The translations under genes were made by a program, and so were the position numbers. From Streptomyces sp. TLI_053 (lineage in GTDB: Bacteria; Actinomycetota; Actinomycetes; Streptomycetales; Streptomycetaceae), in the NCBI RefSeq assembly GCF_900105395.1, contig NZ_LT629775.1, positions 5,540,001-5,604,000 on the forward strand: a stretch of 64,000 bases of DNA, read 5' to 3'. The stretch's first letter is position 1. Each line of letters starts with the position of its first letter. This document shows positions 34,202 to 42,817 of this stretch, in pieces. Under the pieces are notes generated by a model that worked only from the letters and a program-made list of their open reading frames with translations, did not search any database and was not told the origin of the DNA.

Positions 34202-35320
34202 TCAGGACACGATGCCGAGCTCGTGCGGGGTGTTGTTGAACCGTCGGCCGCCCTGCTCGGTGACCGTGACGATGTCCTCGATCCGCACCCCGAACCGGCC
34301 CGGCAGGTACACGCCGGGTTCGATCGAGAAGCACATGCCGGGGACGAGCGGCTGCTGCTCGCCCTCGACCAGGTACGGCGGCTCGTGCGTGGTGATGCCG
34401 ATGCCGTGCCCGGTGCGGTGGATGAAGTAGTCGCCGTACCCGGCCTCGGTGATGACCCGGCGGGCGATCCGGTCGATCTCCTGGCAGGCGACGCCGGGCC
34501 GGACGGCCTCGAACGCGGTCTGCTGGGCCTGCCGGACGACGTCGTGGACCTTCCGCACCTCGTCCGGCACATCGGTGCCGACGTGCACGGTGCGGGTGGT
34601 GTCGGAGCCGTAGCCGTCCTTGAGGCCGCCGAAGTCCAGCACGACGGTGTCGCCGGCCTCGATGATCCGCTCGCCGGCCTCGTGGTGCGGGTTGGCGCCG
34701 TTGGGGCCGGAGCCGACCACGGTGAAGTCGACCTGGCTGTGCCCGTACTGGATCAGCAGCGCGCTGAGGTCGGCGGCCACGTCGGTCTCCCGGCGGCCGG
34801 CGAACTCCACCTCCAGGATGCCCCGGTAGGCGGCGTCGGCGGCGCCGCCGGCCGCGGCGAGGCGCTCCAGCTCGTCCGGTCCCTTGACCGCGCGCAGCAT
34901 CGGCAGGGTCTCGGTGAGCGAGGTCCAGCCGGCGCCCGGCAGGGCGGACTGGAGGCCGAGCAGGTGCATCGCCCAGGTGTTGTCGGAGACGCCGTACCGC
35001 CCGGCCGGGTCCAGCAGCGGGACGGCGGTGGCGTACGGGTCCTGGCCGTCGGTCCAGTCGAGCAGCCGGACGGCGGGGGCGCCCTCGGCCCGCTCGGCGT
35101 CGGGGCGCTCCAGGGCGGGGACGATCAGCACGGGCTCGCGTCCGGCGGTGAGGACGAGGGCGGTGAGCCGTTCGGTGACCGCGGTCGGCCGGTAGCCGGT
35201 CAGGTGGACGAGGTCCGGGCCGGGGGCGACGACCAGTCCGGCGAGTCCGGCGGCGGTGGCGGCGGCGGTGGCCCGGTCGAGGCGGGTGCGGTAGTCCTCG
35301 GCGGTGAAGGGGCGGGGCAT
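34202..35320 (-). CDS. Xaa-Pro aminopeptidase/dipeptidase (M24 family)
   Basis: A 372-residue pita-bread metallopeptidase with an N-terminal creatinase-like domain (about 1-140) and a catalytic domain. The five dinuclear metal ligands are visible: Asp in VVLDFGG, Asp in GSDTTRT, His in RTGHGIG, Glu in SIEPGVY and Glu in RIEDIV. It cleaves N-terminal residues before proline or X-Pro dipeptides. ATG 35320 follows GGAGAG by eight bases. It has the same direction as the following M20 dipeptidase gene, 184 bp away, suggesting a peptide-utilisation group. Confidence 0.89.
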   Translation of the reverse strand: MPRPFTAEDYRTRLDRATAAATAAGLAGLVVAPGPDLVHLTGYRPTAVTERLTALVLTAGREPVLIVPALERPDAERAEGAPAVRLLDWTDGQDPYATAVPLLDPAGRYGVSDNTWAMHLLGLQSALPGAGWTSLTETLPMLRAVKGPDELERLAAAGGAADAAYRGILEVEFAGRRETDVAADLSALLIQYGHSQVDFTVVGSGPNGANPHHEAGERIIEAGDTVVLDFGGLKDGYGSDTTRTVHVGTDVPDEVRKVHDVVRQAQQTAFEAVRPGVACQEIDRIARRVITEAGYGDYFIHRTGHGIGITTHEPPYLVEGEQQPLVPGMCFSIEPGVYLPGRFGVRIEDIVTVTEQGGRRFNNTPHELGIVS

Positions 35321-35504
35321 GCGGGACTCTCCAGGCGGGGGCATGCGGGTCTCCTGACGGTGCGGTGCGGTGCGGTCGACGGGCGGGCCGGTTGCGCGTC
35401 AACTCCAGCACGGGTGGTGCGTGTTCGTCACGGGTGCGGGTACGGGCGCGGGCACGGATGCGGGCGGCGGTCGGTGCGGGGTGGTCACGGGCGGCGCCGT
35501 CGCG

Positions 35505-36857
35505 TCACGGCCGGTGCGAGTCGGCGTAGTGCCGGAGGAAGAGCGCCTCGACGTTGGCCATGTGCTCGATCTCGGTGGGGTCGACGCTCTCGTTGGGCGC
35601 GTGGATGAGGCAGCGCGGCTCCTCGACGCCCATCAGGATGATCTCCGCCTCCGGGAAGGCCTGGGCGAACACGTTGCAGAGCGGGATCGAGCCGCCCTGG
35701 CCGAGGAAGGACATCGGCCGTCCGTAGACCTCCTGCATCGCCTTGTCGAGCGCGGAGTACGCCGGCCCGCCGGTGGCGGCGCGGAACGGCGAACCGGTGC
35801 TCTCCGGGGCCACCTCGATCCGCACGCCCCACGGCGCGGCGGCCTCCAGGTGGGCGGTGAGCGCGTCCCTGGCCGTGCCCGGGTCGGTCCCGGGCGGCAC
35901 GCGCAGGCTGACCCGGGCCCGGGCGGTGGCCGGGATCGCGGCGGCGGACCCCACCACGGGCGGGCAGTCGATGCCGAGCACGGTGACGGCGGGCCGGGCC
36001 CACAGCCGGTCGGCGACGGTGCCGGAGCCGGTCAGCCGGACCCCGTCCAGGACGCCGGCGTCGGTGCGGAACTGCTGCTCGTCGTAGCCGACCCCGGCCC
36101 AGGTTCCGGTGCAGTCCAGCCCGTCGATCCGGGTACCGCCGTCGGTGTCGCGCAGCGAGTCGAGCACCCGGATCAGCGCGGCCAGCGCGTCCGGGGCCGG
36201 GCCGCCGAACATCCCGGAGTGCATGTCGCCGCCGAGCGCGGAGACGGTGACGACCACGTTCGCCAGACCGCGCAGCGAGGTGGTGGCGGTGGGGACGCCG
36301 ACGGCGGCGTTCCCGGTGTCGCAGACCAGCAGCGCATCCGCGTGCAACTCGCCCGCGTGCGGCGGCACATAGGCCTCCAGGCCGCCGGTGCCCTGCTCCT
36401 CCGAGCCCTCGACGACCAGCTTGAGGCCGACCGGGAGGTCGTCGCCGAGGGCCCGCAGCGCGGTGAGGTGCATGACGATGTTGCCCTTGCAGTCGGCGGT
36501 GCCGCGCCCGTACCAGCGGCCGTCGCGCTCGGTCAGCTCGAACGGCGGGGAGGTCCAGGCGGCGTCGTCGAGCGGGGGCTGGACGTCGTAGTGGGCGTAG
36601 AGCAGGACGGTCGGCGCGCCGGGCGGCGGCGGGCGGTGGCCCACCACGGCGTGGCTGCCGTCCGGGGTCTCCTCCAGGTGGACGTCGCGCAGTCCGGCCT
36701 CGGTGAAGGCCGCGGCGACCCACTCCGCGGCCCGGCGGCAGTTCTCGGGCGGGTACTGGCGCGGGTCGGCGACGGAGGGGAGGGCGACCAGTTCGGCGAG
36801 GTCGGCCTTGGCGCGCGGCATCAGGTCGGCGATCCGGCGGGCGAGTTCGTCGGTCAT
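35505..36857 (-). CDS. M20 family dipeptidase
   Basis: A 450-residue co-catalytic zinc peptidase of the CNDP/carnosinase-like M20 branch. Visible ligands are His and Asp in YAHYDVQ, Asp in GTADCKGN, the catalytic base and ligand Glu pair in EGSEEQGTGG, Asp in VCDTGNAA, and His in HAPNES near the C-terminus. The lid domain occupies about residues 200-360. GGAG lies six bases before ATG 36857. With the neighbouring X-Pro peptidase and amino acid permease it forms a co-oriented group for peptide and amino acid use. Confidence 0.9.
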   Translation of the reverse strand: MTDELARRIADLMPRAKADLAELVALPSVADPRQYPPENCRRAAEWVAAAFTEAGLRDVHLEETPDGSHAVVGHRPPPPGAPTVLLYAHYDVQPPLDDAAWTSPPFELTERDGRWYGRGTADCKGNIVMHLTALRALGDDLPVGLKLVVEGSEEQGTGGLEAYVPPHAGELHADALLVCDTGNAAVGVPTATTSLRGLANVVVTVSALGGDMHSGMFGGPAPDALAALIRVLDSLRDTDGGTRIDGLDCTGTWAGVGYDEQQFRTDAGVLDGVRLTGSGTVADRLWARPAVTVLGIDCPPVVGSAAAIPATARARVSLRVPPGTDPGTARDALTAHLEAAAPWGVRIEVAPESTGSPFRAATGGPAYSALDKAMQEVYGRPMSFLGQGGSIPLCNVFAQAFPEAEIILMGVEEPRCLIHAPNESVDPTEIEHMANVEALFLRHYADSHRP

Positions 36858-36888
36858 GGGGGTCTCCTGCGGGAGCTGGGGCCGGGCG

Positions 36889-37323
36889 TCAGTTGCGGAC
36901 GGTGTCGTCGAGCTTGAGGTCGGCGATCTTGTCCTTGATGGCGGCGAGCTTGTCCGGGCAGTACACCGAGAGCACGATCGACTCGGCGAAGACCACCTCG
37001 CGGTCGGAGAGCACCGGGCGCTGACCCGGGCCGGCCGCGCCGTTGGACATGCCGTACTTCCACTGGGCCTGCTTCAGCGCGTCGGCAGGGTCCTCGCAGA
37101 CGGCTCCGCCGTCCTCGCCCAGGGTGTGCACGATCTGGTTCTGCGTGGGCACCGGGTAGCCGGCCGCGCTCAGCGCCGAACTCAGCTGCTCCGCCTTGCG
37201 GTTGGCCTCGTTGGTCTGGTGCAGCTGGGTGTAGGTGAGCAGGCCGGTGATCAGCATGCCGACCAGCAGCACGATCGCTCCGAGGTAGATCCAGCGGTGC
37301 CGGGAGGCCATCATGCCGGTCAT
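36889..37323 (-). CDS. single-pass membrane protein, hypothetical, coupled to permease
   Basis: A 144-residue protein with one hydrophobic helix (about residues 12-32) and a soluble remainder containing two Cys residues (EDPADALKQAQWKYGM and VLSVYCPDK regions). ATG 37323 overlaps the stop of the upstream permease gene by four bases (ATGA), which indicates translational coupling and perhaps an accessory role. I recognise no family. It ends 31 bases before the M20 dipeptidase start, so the three genes could form one transcript. Confidence 0.75.
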   Translation of the reverse strand: MTGMMASRHRWIYLGAIVLLVGMLITGLLTYTQLHQTNEANRKAEQLSSALSAAGYPVPTQNQIVHTLGEDGGAVCEDPADALKQAQWKYGMSNGAAGPGQRPVLSDREVVFAESIVLSVYCPDKLAAIKDKIADLKLDDTVRN

Positions 37324-38939
37324 GCCGCACCTCCGTCGTTCCGGGGGCCGTCCGCCCCCGCCCCGCCGAGTTCGGCGGCCTCCTGGGCGGCGAGCTCGGC
37401 CTGTGCCTCGGGCGAGCGCCACTCCGGCTTGCGCAGCCGCAGGAACAGGTACGGGATCAACAGGCCCAGCACCAGCAGTCCGCCGCCGACGATCAGCACG
37501 TACGACCAGACCGAGCCGCTGCCGAACTGCGAGGACGGTACGAAGCCGATCGCCATCGCCGCCGCCGAGGCCACCAGGCCGGTGACCGCGATCGGGACCA
37601 GCGCCGGGGCGTGGTAGCCGCGCGGGTGGTCGGGCTGGGTGCGGCGCAGCCGGATCGCCGCGGCGAACATCAGCAGGTAGACGATCAGGTACACCTGGGT
37701 GGTGATCACCGAGAAGACCCAGTAGGCACTGGAGACGTTCGGGATCAGCGCGTAGGCGAGGGCGATCACGGTGGTGACCACACCCTGGGTGACCAGCAGG
37801 TTCTGCTGGATGCCCTCCTTGTTGAGCCGCTGCAGGAACGGCGGGAGGTAGCCCTCCTGGCGGGAGATCAGCAGCAGGCCCTTGGACGGCCCGGCGAGCC
37901 AGGTGAGCATGCCGCCGAGCGAGGCGGCGACCAGCGCCACCGCGATCACCGGGGTCAGCCAGCCGATGTGGAAGTACTGGAAGAAGGCGTCGAAGGCCTG
38001 CATCACGCCGGCCGTCAGGCTGAGCTCGGCGGACGGCACCACCCAGCTGATCGCCAGCGCCGGGAGGATGAAGATCGCCAGCACCATCCCCGAGGCGGTG
38101 AACATCGAGCGCGGGAACTCCTTGGCGGGGTCGCGCAGCGAGGAGACGTGCACCGCGTTCATCTCCATGCCGGAGTAGCTGAGGAAGTTGTTGACGATCA
38201 GCACCAGGCTGGCCAGGCCGGTCCACTGCGGGAAGATGTGCGAGGCGTTCATCGGCGCGGCGGACTGGTTGCCCTGGCCGAGGAAGACCATGCCGAGCAC
38301 GACGAGCAGCGTGCCGGGGATCAGCGTCCCGATGACCAGGCCCATGGAGGAGAGCCCGGCCACCGCCTTGGTGCCCCGGGAGGACACCCAGACGCCGGCC
38401 CAGTAGAGCACCATGATCACGATCGCGGTGTACAGGCCGTTGCTCGCCAGCGCGGGGTTGACCACATAGGCGATGGTCGAGGCCACGTACGCGAGCAGGG
38501 ACGGGTAGTAGAAGATCGTCATCGCGAACTGGCACCAGACGGCGAGGAAGCCGAGGGGCTTCGACAGGCCCTCCGACACCCAGCGGTAGACGCCGCCCTC
38601 CCAGCCGGACGCCAGCTCGGCCGAGACCAGCGCGGTCGGCAGCAGGAAGACGATCGCCGGGAGCAGGTAGAGGAAGACGCAGGCGAGGCCGTAGACCGCC
38701 ATGGTGGGCGCGGCGCGCAGGCTGGCCACCGAACTGGTGGTCATCAGGGCGAGCGTCAGCCAGGACATCCGGGGCGCATTGGCGATCCTGGTGGCCACCG
38801 AGCCGCTGCGCTCGCGGGCCGACCGCTGCGACGGGCCGTCCGGTGCGCCGCCGGGGGTGCCTCCGCCGGAGGTGCCGCCGAGGGGTGCGCCTGTGCCGGG
38901 ACTGCCCCGGCCGGACGACGGTATGTCCATGGAACTCAT
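37320..38939 (-). CDS. APC family amino acid permease
   Basis: A 539-residue transporter with about twelve helices after a Gly/Ser/Pro-rich cytoplasmic start of 50 residues. The motif RAAPTMAVYGLACVF in helix 1 and ELASGWEGGVYRWVSEGL between helices 2 and 3 resemble the glutamate/GABA antiporter branch of the APC superfamily. GGAGG lies five bases before ATG 38939; ATG 38930 is an alternative. It probably imports or exchanges amino acids, which fits the two peptidase genes downstream in the same direction. Exact substrate unknown. Confidence 0.84.
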   Translation of the reverse strand: MSSMDIPSSGRGSPGTGAPLGGTSGGGTPGGAPDGPSQRSARERSGSVATRIANAPRMSWLTLALMTTSSVASLRAAPTMAVYGLACVFLYLLPAIVFLLPTALVSAELASGWEGGVYRWVSEGLSKPLGFLAVWCQFAMTIFYYPSLLAYVASTIAYVVNPALASNGLYTAIVIMVLYWAGVWVSSRGTKAVAGLSSMGLVIGTLIPGTLLVVLGMVFLGQGNQSAAPMNASHIFPQWTGLASLVLIVNNFLSYSGMEMNAVHVSSLRDPAKEFPRSMFTASGMVLAIFILPALAISWVVPSAELSLTAGVMQAFDAFFQYFHIGWLTPVIAVALVAASLGGMLTWLAGPSKGLLLISRQEGYLPPFLQRLNKEGIQQNLLVTQGVVTTVIALAYALIPNVSSAYWVFSVITTQVYLIVYLLMFAAAIRLRRTQPDHPRGYHAPALVPIAVTGLVASAAAMAIGFVPSSQFGSGSVWSYVLIVGGGLLVLGLLIPYLFLRLRKPEWRSPEAQAELAAQEAAELGGAGADGPRNDGGAA

Positions 38940-39080
38940 GGGTCCTCCTGGGGTGGCCCGACAGCACTGGTCCGGGGTGTGGCCCCGGGGCGGGCCGTAC
39001 CCGGCCAGTTCACCCGGTTGGCGATGCGGCCGCATGCGGCGTGCGTCCGGCCGGGTGAGCGGTGGTCAGGAGGGTGGTGG

Positions 39081-39195
39081 TCCGGTCCGGTTCGGGACCC
39101 GCCTCCGGTCCCGTCCGGGGCCTGCCTCCGGTCCGGTTCGGGGTCCGCCTCCGGTCCGGTTCGGGACCCGGCTCAGGTCCCGTTCGTGGCCCCGT
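39081..39195. repeat. 23-bp tandem repeat, five copies
   Basis: Five consecutive units of 23 bp start at 39081, 39104, 39127, 39150 and 39173, with core TCCGGTCCGGTTCGGG and increasing divergence in the last copy. They lie in the 371-bp space (38940-39310) between the permease start and a hypothetical gene. Apparent open frames through it reflect the 23-bp repetition, not a real gene. Confidence 0.93.
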
Positions 39196-39310
39196 TTCCC
39201 GCGCGGCCTCCGGCCGTCTCCCCGGCCGTCGGCTCCCGGAACGACGGCGGGCCGGGCACGGAATCGTAAACGCCGGGCGGACTGTCGGTGCCATGGTTCA
39301 GGATGACTGA

Positions 39311-39862
39311 ATGTCATACGAACTTCAGGCGCTGATCGGCCCGGCGGAGCTGGTCGCGGTGGCGGCCGCCGAGGTTCCGGCCGCCCGCCCGCGGCCGCTC
39401 GCCCAGGGGCTGGCACTGATACCGGCGACCCCCGAGTTCCTGGCCGCCTTCCGCGGCGGCGAGGGGACTCCGCCGGCCCCGGGAGCCCCGTCCGCCCAGG
39501 GAGCACCGTCCGCCCCGGCGGCTCCGCGCGCCTCCGGCCCGGTGCCGTTCGACTGGTTCCCGGACGGCCTCGAACGCCGGCTCGCCGCCTGGTCCAAGGC
39601 CGCGCCGATCGCCTGCGTCGAGGCCGACTACTTCGGCGGCACCGGCACCCAGCGCGCCGCCGTCTGGGCCGACGGCCGGCTCGACGTCGGCCCCGTCACC
39701 AGCGGCGAGTTCGAACCCTTCCCGCCCGAGGGCAGTCCGATCTCCCAGGCCCTGCGGCGGCTCGGCGCCCGGGTGGGGGAGGGCGACGACGCCCGCGACG
39801 AGTTCGACGCGGTCGGGCTCGGGGCCCACCGGGCCACGGCCTCCTGGGTGTCCGGCGGCTGA
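39311..39862 (+). CDS. conserved hypothetical protein (183 aa)
   Basis: A 183-residue soluble protein: an N-terminal segment (MSYELQALIGPAELVAVA), an Ala/Pro/Ser-rich linker (about residues 50-75) and a C-terminal part with WFPDGLERRLAAWSK, IACVEADYFGGTGTQRAAVW and an acidic region. The YFGGTGTQ segment looks structured and conserved. No signal peptide or membrane helix is seen. I recognise the general type as an uncharacterised actinobacterial protein but no function. ATG 39311 has a weak AGGA upstream. Confidence 0.7.
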   Translation: MSYELQALIGPAELVAVAAAEVPAARPRPLAQGLALIPATPEFLAAFRGGEGTPPAPGAPSAQGAPSAPAAPRASGPVPFDWFPDGLERRLAAWSKAAPIACVEADYFGGTGTQRAAVWADGRLDVGPVTSGEFEPFPPEGSPISQALRRLGARVGEGDDARDEFDAVGLGAHRATASWVSGG

Positions 39863-39995
39863 CGCCCGGCCGGCCGGACGACCTCTCACCCACGCACCCA
39901 CTCACCCGCCGCGTGTCGTCGCGTGTCACCGCGTGTCGTGCACCGTTCGGCGTACACGCGGTGGCTGGGCCAAGGGGGCTGCCCCACGGTGTGAA

Positions 39996-40045
39996 TCAGG
40001 TCAGGCATGACGCCCGATCTCCGAATCAGGCCTGACGCCCGATCT
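39996..40045. repeat. 25-bp direct repeat upstream of secreted protein gene
   Basis: Two imperfect copies ending in TGACGCCCGATCT (at 40008-40020 and 40033-40045) lie just before the ribosome binding site of the next gene. They could be a regulatory site or a local duplication. Confidence 0.6.
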
Positions 40046-40068
40046 GTACCGAGAGGAAAGCATCCCCC

Positions 40069-40692
40069 ATGCGCACCACCTGGACGGCCGCCGCGCTGAC
40101 CGCAGCCCTCGCGCTGACCCCGGTCGCGACAGCCTCCGCCGCCGTCGGCAACGGAGCCGACGCCCCCCACCGCACGACCTTCTCCATCACCCCCGTGACC
40201 GTCCCCGGCCTCCCCGCAGTCCCGGCGCCCCCCAACGCCCCGATGCTGCCGGCGGGCTTCCCCGCCCTGCCCGCCCTGCCGGATCTCCCCGCGGCACCGG
40301 GGATCCCGGCGGCTCCCGCCGCCCCGGGCCTGCCGGCCGCCCCGGCGCTCCCCGCCGACGCCCCCGACCCGACCTCCGCCCTCGGCGGCGTGCTCGATCT
40401 CGTCGGCGGCCTGCTCTCGGCGGTCCCCGCCCTGCTCGGAGGGGTCGACCTCGGCGTCGTCCAGCAACTCCTGGCCTCCCTGGAGAGCACCCTCCAGGGG
40501 CTGCTCGGCCAGCTCCCGACGCCGCCCACCCTCCCGACCCTCCCCACCCCGCCGCCGACCGTGACACCCCCGACCGCGGTCACCCCGGCCGTCCCGGCCC
40601 CGCCGGCCTCCCTGGCGGACCAGCTGGCGACCCTCGAGTCCCGGACCAAGGCCCTCGGCGACGCGGTGGCGGCAGCCGCCGCCACCCGCTGA
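40069..40692 (+). CDS. secreted Pro/Ala-rich protein, hypothetical
   Basis: A 207-residue protein with a Sec signal peptide (residues 1 to about 25, MRTTWTAAALTAALALTPVATASA, cleaved near ATASA-AV). The mature part is Pro/Ala/Leu-rich with PALPALPDLP-type runs, a central hydrophobic helix (GGVLDLVGGLLSAVPALLGG, about 105-125) and a C-terminal amphipathic segment. No enzyme motif is seen. Such low-complexity exported proteins are often surface-associated. GAGAGGAAAG provides a ribosome binding site. A 17-bp hairpin ends the transcript. Confidence 0.72.
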   Translation: MRTTWTAAALTAALALTPVATASAAVGNGADAPHRTTFSITPVTVPGLPAVPAPPNAPMLPAGFPALPALPDLPAAPGIPAAPAAPGLPAAPALPADAPDPTSALGGVLDLVGGLLSAVPALLGGVDLGVVQQLLASLESTLQGLLGQLPTPPTLPTLPTPPPTVTPPTAVTPAVPAPPASLADQLATLESRTKALGDAVAAAAATR

Positions 40693-40732
40693 CGCCGACC
40701 ACCGACCGGCTGACGGCGACCGGCTGACGACA

Positions 40733-40771
40733 GCCCCGGCCGGAAGCCCACCCAGGGCTTCCGGCCGGGGC
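40733..40771. terminator. hairpin after the secreted protein gene
   Basis: A perfect 17-bp stem with a five-base loop lies 40 bases after the stop codon at 40692, without a T-tract. Confidence 0.8.
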
Positions 40772-40809
40772 CGCCCGCTGCCCGGACCTCCACCGCCGAC
40801 GGGCGGAGC

Positions 40810-40877
40810 GCGACCGGGGAGCACGACGAGGGCGCGGTGACGGGGCTGTCCCCGTCACCGCGCCCTCGCCCGGTCGC
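40810..40877. terminator. compound hairpin downstream of yajQ
   Basis: An inner perfect 18-bp stem (40828-40845 with 40850-40867, loop CTGT) is embedded in an outer 9-bp stem (40810-40818 with 40869-40877). It sits just beyond the stop of the minus-strand yajQ gene. Confidence 0.8.
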
Positions 40878-40898
40878 CGCCCCGGCAGCGGCCCGTGC

Positions 40899-41387
40899 CT
40901 AGCGGTAGTTGACGTACTGCAGCGCGAAGTCCAGGTCCTTGCCCTTGAGCAGGGCCTGCACGGTCTGGAGGTCGTCACGGCTCTTCGAGGTCACCCGGAG
41001 CTCGTCGCCCTGGACCTGGGCCTTGACGCCCTTCGGACCCTCGTCCCGGATGATCTTCGCGACCTTCTTGGCATCGTCCTGGGAGATGCCCTCCTTGATG
41101 TCCGCGAAGATCTTGTACTCCTTGCCGGACAGCTGCGGCTCCTTGGCGTCCAGCGCCTTGAGCGACAGGCCGCGCTTGATGAACTTGCTCTGGAGCACGT
41201 CCAGGATCGCCTTGACGCGCTCCTCGCCGTTGGCCTTCATCTCGATCGTCTCGCCGGAGCGCTTGATCTCGGCACCGACGTTCTTGAAGTCGAAGCGCGT
41301 GGAGATCTCGCGGGAGGTCTGGTTGATCGCGTTGTCGACCTCCTGCCACTCGACCTTCGAGACGATGTCGAAACTGGAGTCGGCCAT
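40899..41387 (-). CDS. yajQ: YajQ family nucleotide-binding protein
   Basis: A 162-residue protein with two ferredoxin-like subdomains. The opening MADSSFDIVSKVEWQEVDNA and the segments STRFDFKN and KDLDFALQYVNYR are characteristic. Xanthomonas YajQ members bind cyclic di-GMP and act as effectors; whether the actinobacterial protein does so is unproven. GGAG lies ten bases before ATG 41387. It is monocistronic, with a tRNA gene on the other strand upstream. Confidence 0.93.
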   Translation of the reverse strand: MADSSFDIVSKVEWQEVDNAINQTSREISTRFDFKNVGAEIKRSGETIEMKANGEERVKAILDVLQSKFIKRGLSLKALDAKEPQLSGKEYKIFADIKEGISQDDAKKVAKIIRDEGPKGVKAQVQGDELRVTSKSRDDLQTVQALLKGKDLDFALQYVNYR

Positions 41388-41602
41388 GGGTGTTGGTCTC
41401 CTTGATGTTCTGGCTGCACTGACACGGCCCGCCCCACCGGGCGTCCGCCGTCCCAGCCTATCCAGCCGACCCCCGACCCCGCCCGGGACGCCCGCACCGC
41501 ACCCGCCCGTCCGGCCCCGCGGAACCGGGTGGCGAACCACCCCCCGGCATCGGGTAAGGTTTACCCAGTCGAACGGGGCAAGCCCCGGAAGACAAACATC
41601 CT

Positions 41603-41683
41603 GGCTGGTTGCCCGAGCGGCCAAAGGGAGCAGACTGTAAATCTGTCGCGCAAGCTACGCAGGTTCGAACCCTGCACCAGCCA
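41603..41683 (+). tRNA. tRNA-Tyr (GTA)
   Basis: A type II tRNA of 81 bases with long variable arm. The acceptor stem GGCTGGT pairs with ACCAGCC, the anticodon loop is ACTGTAAAT with GTA, and the T loop is GGTTCGAACCC-like. CCA is not encoded. A rho-independent terminator follows. Confidence 0.95.
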
Positions 41684-41697
41684 CAGGATAGAGAAGC

Positions 41698-41738
41698 AGC
41701 CCCTGTCATGCGGAAACGCGTGGCAGGGGCTCTTTTCG
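41698..41738 (+). terminator. rho-independent terminator after tRNA-Tyr
   Basis: A 15-bp stem (two G-U pairs) capped by a GAAA tetraloop is followed by CTTTTCGTT, one of the few terminators here with a clear T-tract. Confidence 0.88.
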
Positions 41739-41861
41739 TTGTCCGGGTGCTGATGGCGTGGGGTGTCGCGGGAAGCGGTCGGGTGGGGTGTCGGTGGTGG
41801 GGGTGCTCCGGGTTCGGGTTCGGGGCGGTCGGGGTTCTTCGGTCGGCGGCCGGCCTCCGGG

Positions 41862-42533
41862 TCAGGGGGGTGCGAGGAGGAGGGTGGCGGCGGCGGGGGT
41901 GTCGGGGGCGGTGTGGGTGGGGGTGGGGTGGGCCGGTGGGAGGGGTGGGGGAGGGGTCGGGGTGATCCAGATGGAGCGGAGGCCGGCGGCGTGGGCGCCG
42001 CGGAGGTCGGTGGCGGGGTTGTTGCCGACCATCCAGTCGGCGGGGCCGAGGGTGCGGCCGAGGCGGGCGGCGGCGAGGTGGAAGATCGCGGGCTCGGGTT
42101 TGCGGGCGCCGGCCTCCTCGGAGACGACCACGGCGTCGACGGCGGGGAGCAGGCCGGTGCGGGCGAGTTTGGCGCGCTGGATGTCGGTGCAGCCGTTGGT
42201 GACGACGGCGATGGGCCAGCCGGCCGCGCGCAGGGCGGCGAGGGCCTCGGGGGCGCCGGGGAGCGGGTGGGTGCGGGCGGCCTCGTGGGCGACGTGCTCC
42301 TCCCAGAGGTCGGCGCCGGTGCGCGGGAGGCCGTAGTGGGCGGCGATCCGGGCGAAGCCGGTGGGGGAGCGGTCGGCGCGGAGGAGCGCGAAGACGGTGG
42401 GGGCGGCCTCGGGCGGCAGGCCGTGGGCGGCGCAGAAGGCCGGCGTCCAGGCGTCGGGGCCGCCCTCGCGTTCGACCAGCGTGTGGTCCAGGTCGACCAG
42501 GAGCAGAGGCGGTGGCGGGGAGTGGGTGTACAT
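41862..42533 (-). CDS. HAD superfamily hydrolase
   Basis: A 223-residue phosphatase-like protein. The four HAD motifs are visible: DLDHT (I), VVTNG (II), Lys in ARKPEP (III) and GNNPATDL (IV). An alpha-helical cap of about 70 residues follows motif I, placing it in subclass IA (phosphoglycolate phosphatase/haloacid dehalogenase-like). The nucleophile is the first Asp of DLDHT. The C-terminus is Pro/Thr-rich. Substrate unknown. A Fur-family-like dyad lies 36 bp upstream of its ATG at 42533. Confidence 0.86.
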   Translation of the reverse strand: MYTHSPPPPLLLVDLDHTLVEREGGPDAWTPAFCAAHGLPPEAAPTVFALLRADRSPTGFARIAAHYGLPRTGADLWEEHVAHEAARTHPLPGAPEALAALRAAGWPIAVVTNGCTDIQRAKLARTGLLPAVDAVVVSEEAGARKPEPAIFHLAAARLGRTLGPADWMVGNNPATDLRGAHAAGLRSIWITPTPPPPLPPAHPTPTHTAPDTPAAATLLLAPP

Positions 42534-42568
42534 GTGCGGAGAGTAGCGGATCGCCGGAGTCCGACTTA

Positions 42569-42585
42569 TTGCGAATGACTTGCAA
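42569..42585. promoter_or_regulatory. Fur-family-like inverted repeat
   Basis: TTGCGA-N5-TTGCAA is a 17-bp near-palindrome in an A/T-rich island. It resembles the TTGCAA-N5-TTGCAA pattern I associate with the nickel-responsive Fur homologue Nur of Streptomyces. It is nearest the HAD gene. Confidence 0.35.
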
Positions 42586-42768
42586 TTACCTGTGGCAGGC
42601 AGCACAGTGGTGGAGCAGGGTGGGGCCGGACCGTTTCGGCTACTCCGCAGAGCAGTCCCGGTCGTGCGGAAGCGCGCCGGGAGTCCTCCTTCGCAGCTGA
42701 TCGTCTTCCCAACCGGCGCCCGCCGGGACAGCGGTCCGCCCACCCCGCCCAAGCCGGTCGCCCCGGAC

Positions 42769-42817
42769 CGTCAAAGAACCGTCAGGAGCCGGCCGGAGGG
42801 CGTCAAGGAGCCGTTCG
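42769..42817 (+). promoter_or_regulatory. KdpE-like direct repeats upstream of first KimA-like gene
   Basis: CGTCAA at 42769 and CGTCAG at 42780 (11 bp apart) are followed 32 bp on by CGTCAA at 42801 and CGTTCG at 42812 (again 11 bp). The same architecture is found downstream of kdpE (55421/55453), and the 32-bp spacing recurs upstream of kdp (47155/47187). The segment GGAGGGCGTCAAG is shared exactly with the kdp upstream region. Confidence 0.6.

Noticed and set aside
35324..35504. G/C-rich hexamer-like repeats between the two peptidase genes
   Set aside because: GCGGGTGCGGGTA-type runs are irregular low-complexity sequence without a constant period, so I do not call them a tandem repeat.
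39062..39310. Protein gene made of RSGSGP-like repeats
   Set aside because: The reading frame is an artefact of the 23-bp tandem repeat, with no ribosome binding site and no structure outside the repeat.
41684..41861. Integration site or prophage next to tRNA-Tyr
   Set aside because: No integrase gene or repeated tRNA 3' end is present in the window; the tRNA is followed by a normal terminator and a conserved HAD gene.
42512..42700. Small frame between the HAD and KimA-like genes, starting MTCNYLWQAAQWW
   Set aside because: It overlaps regulatory dyads, has no ribosome binding site and no recognisable similarity; possibly a decayed fragment but not supported as a gene.
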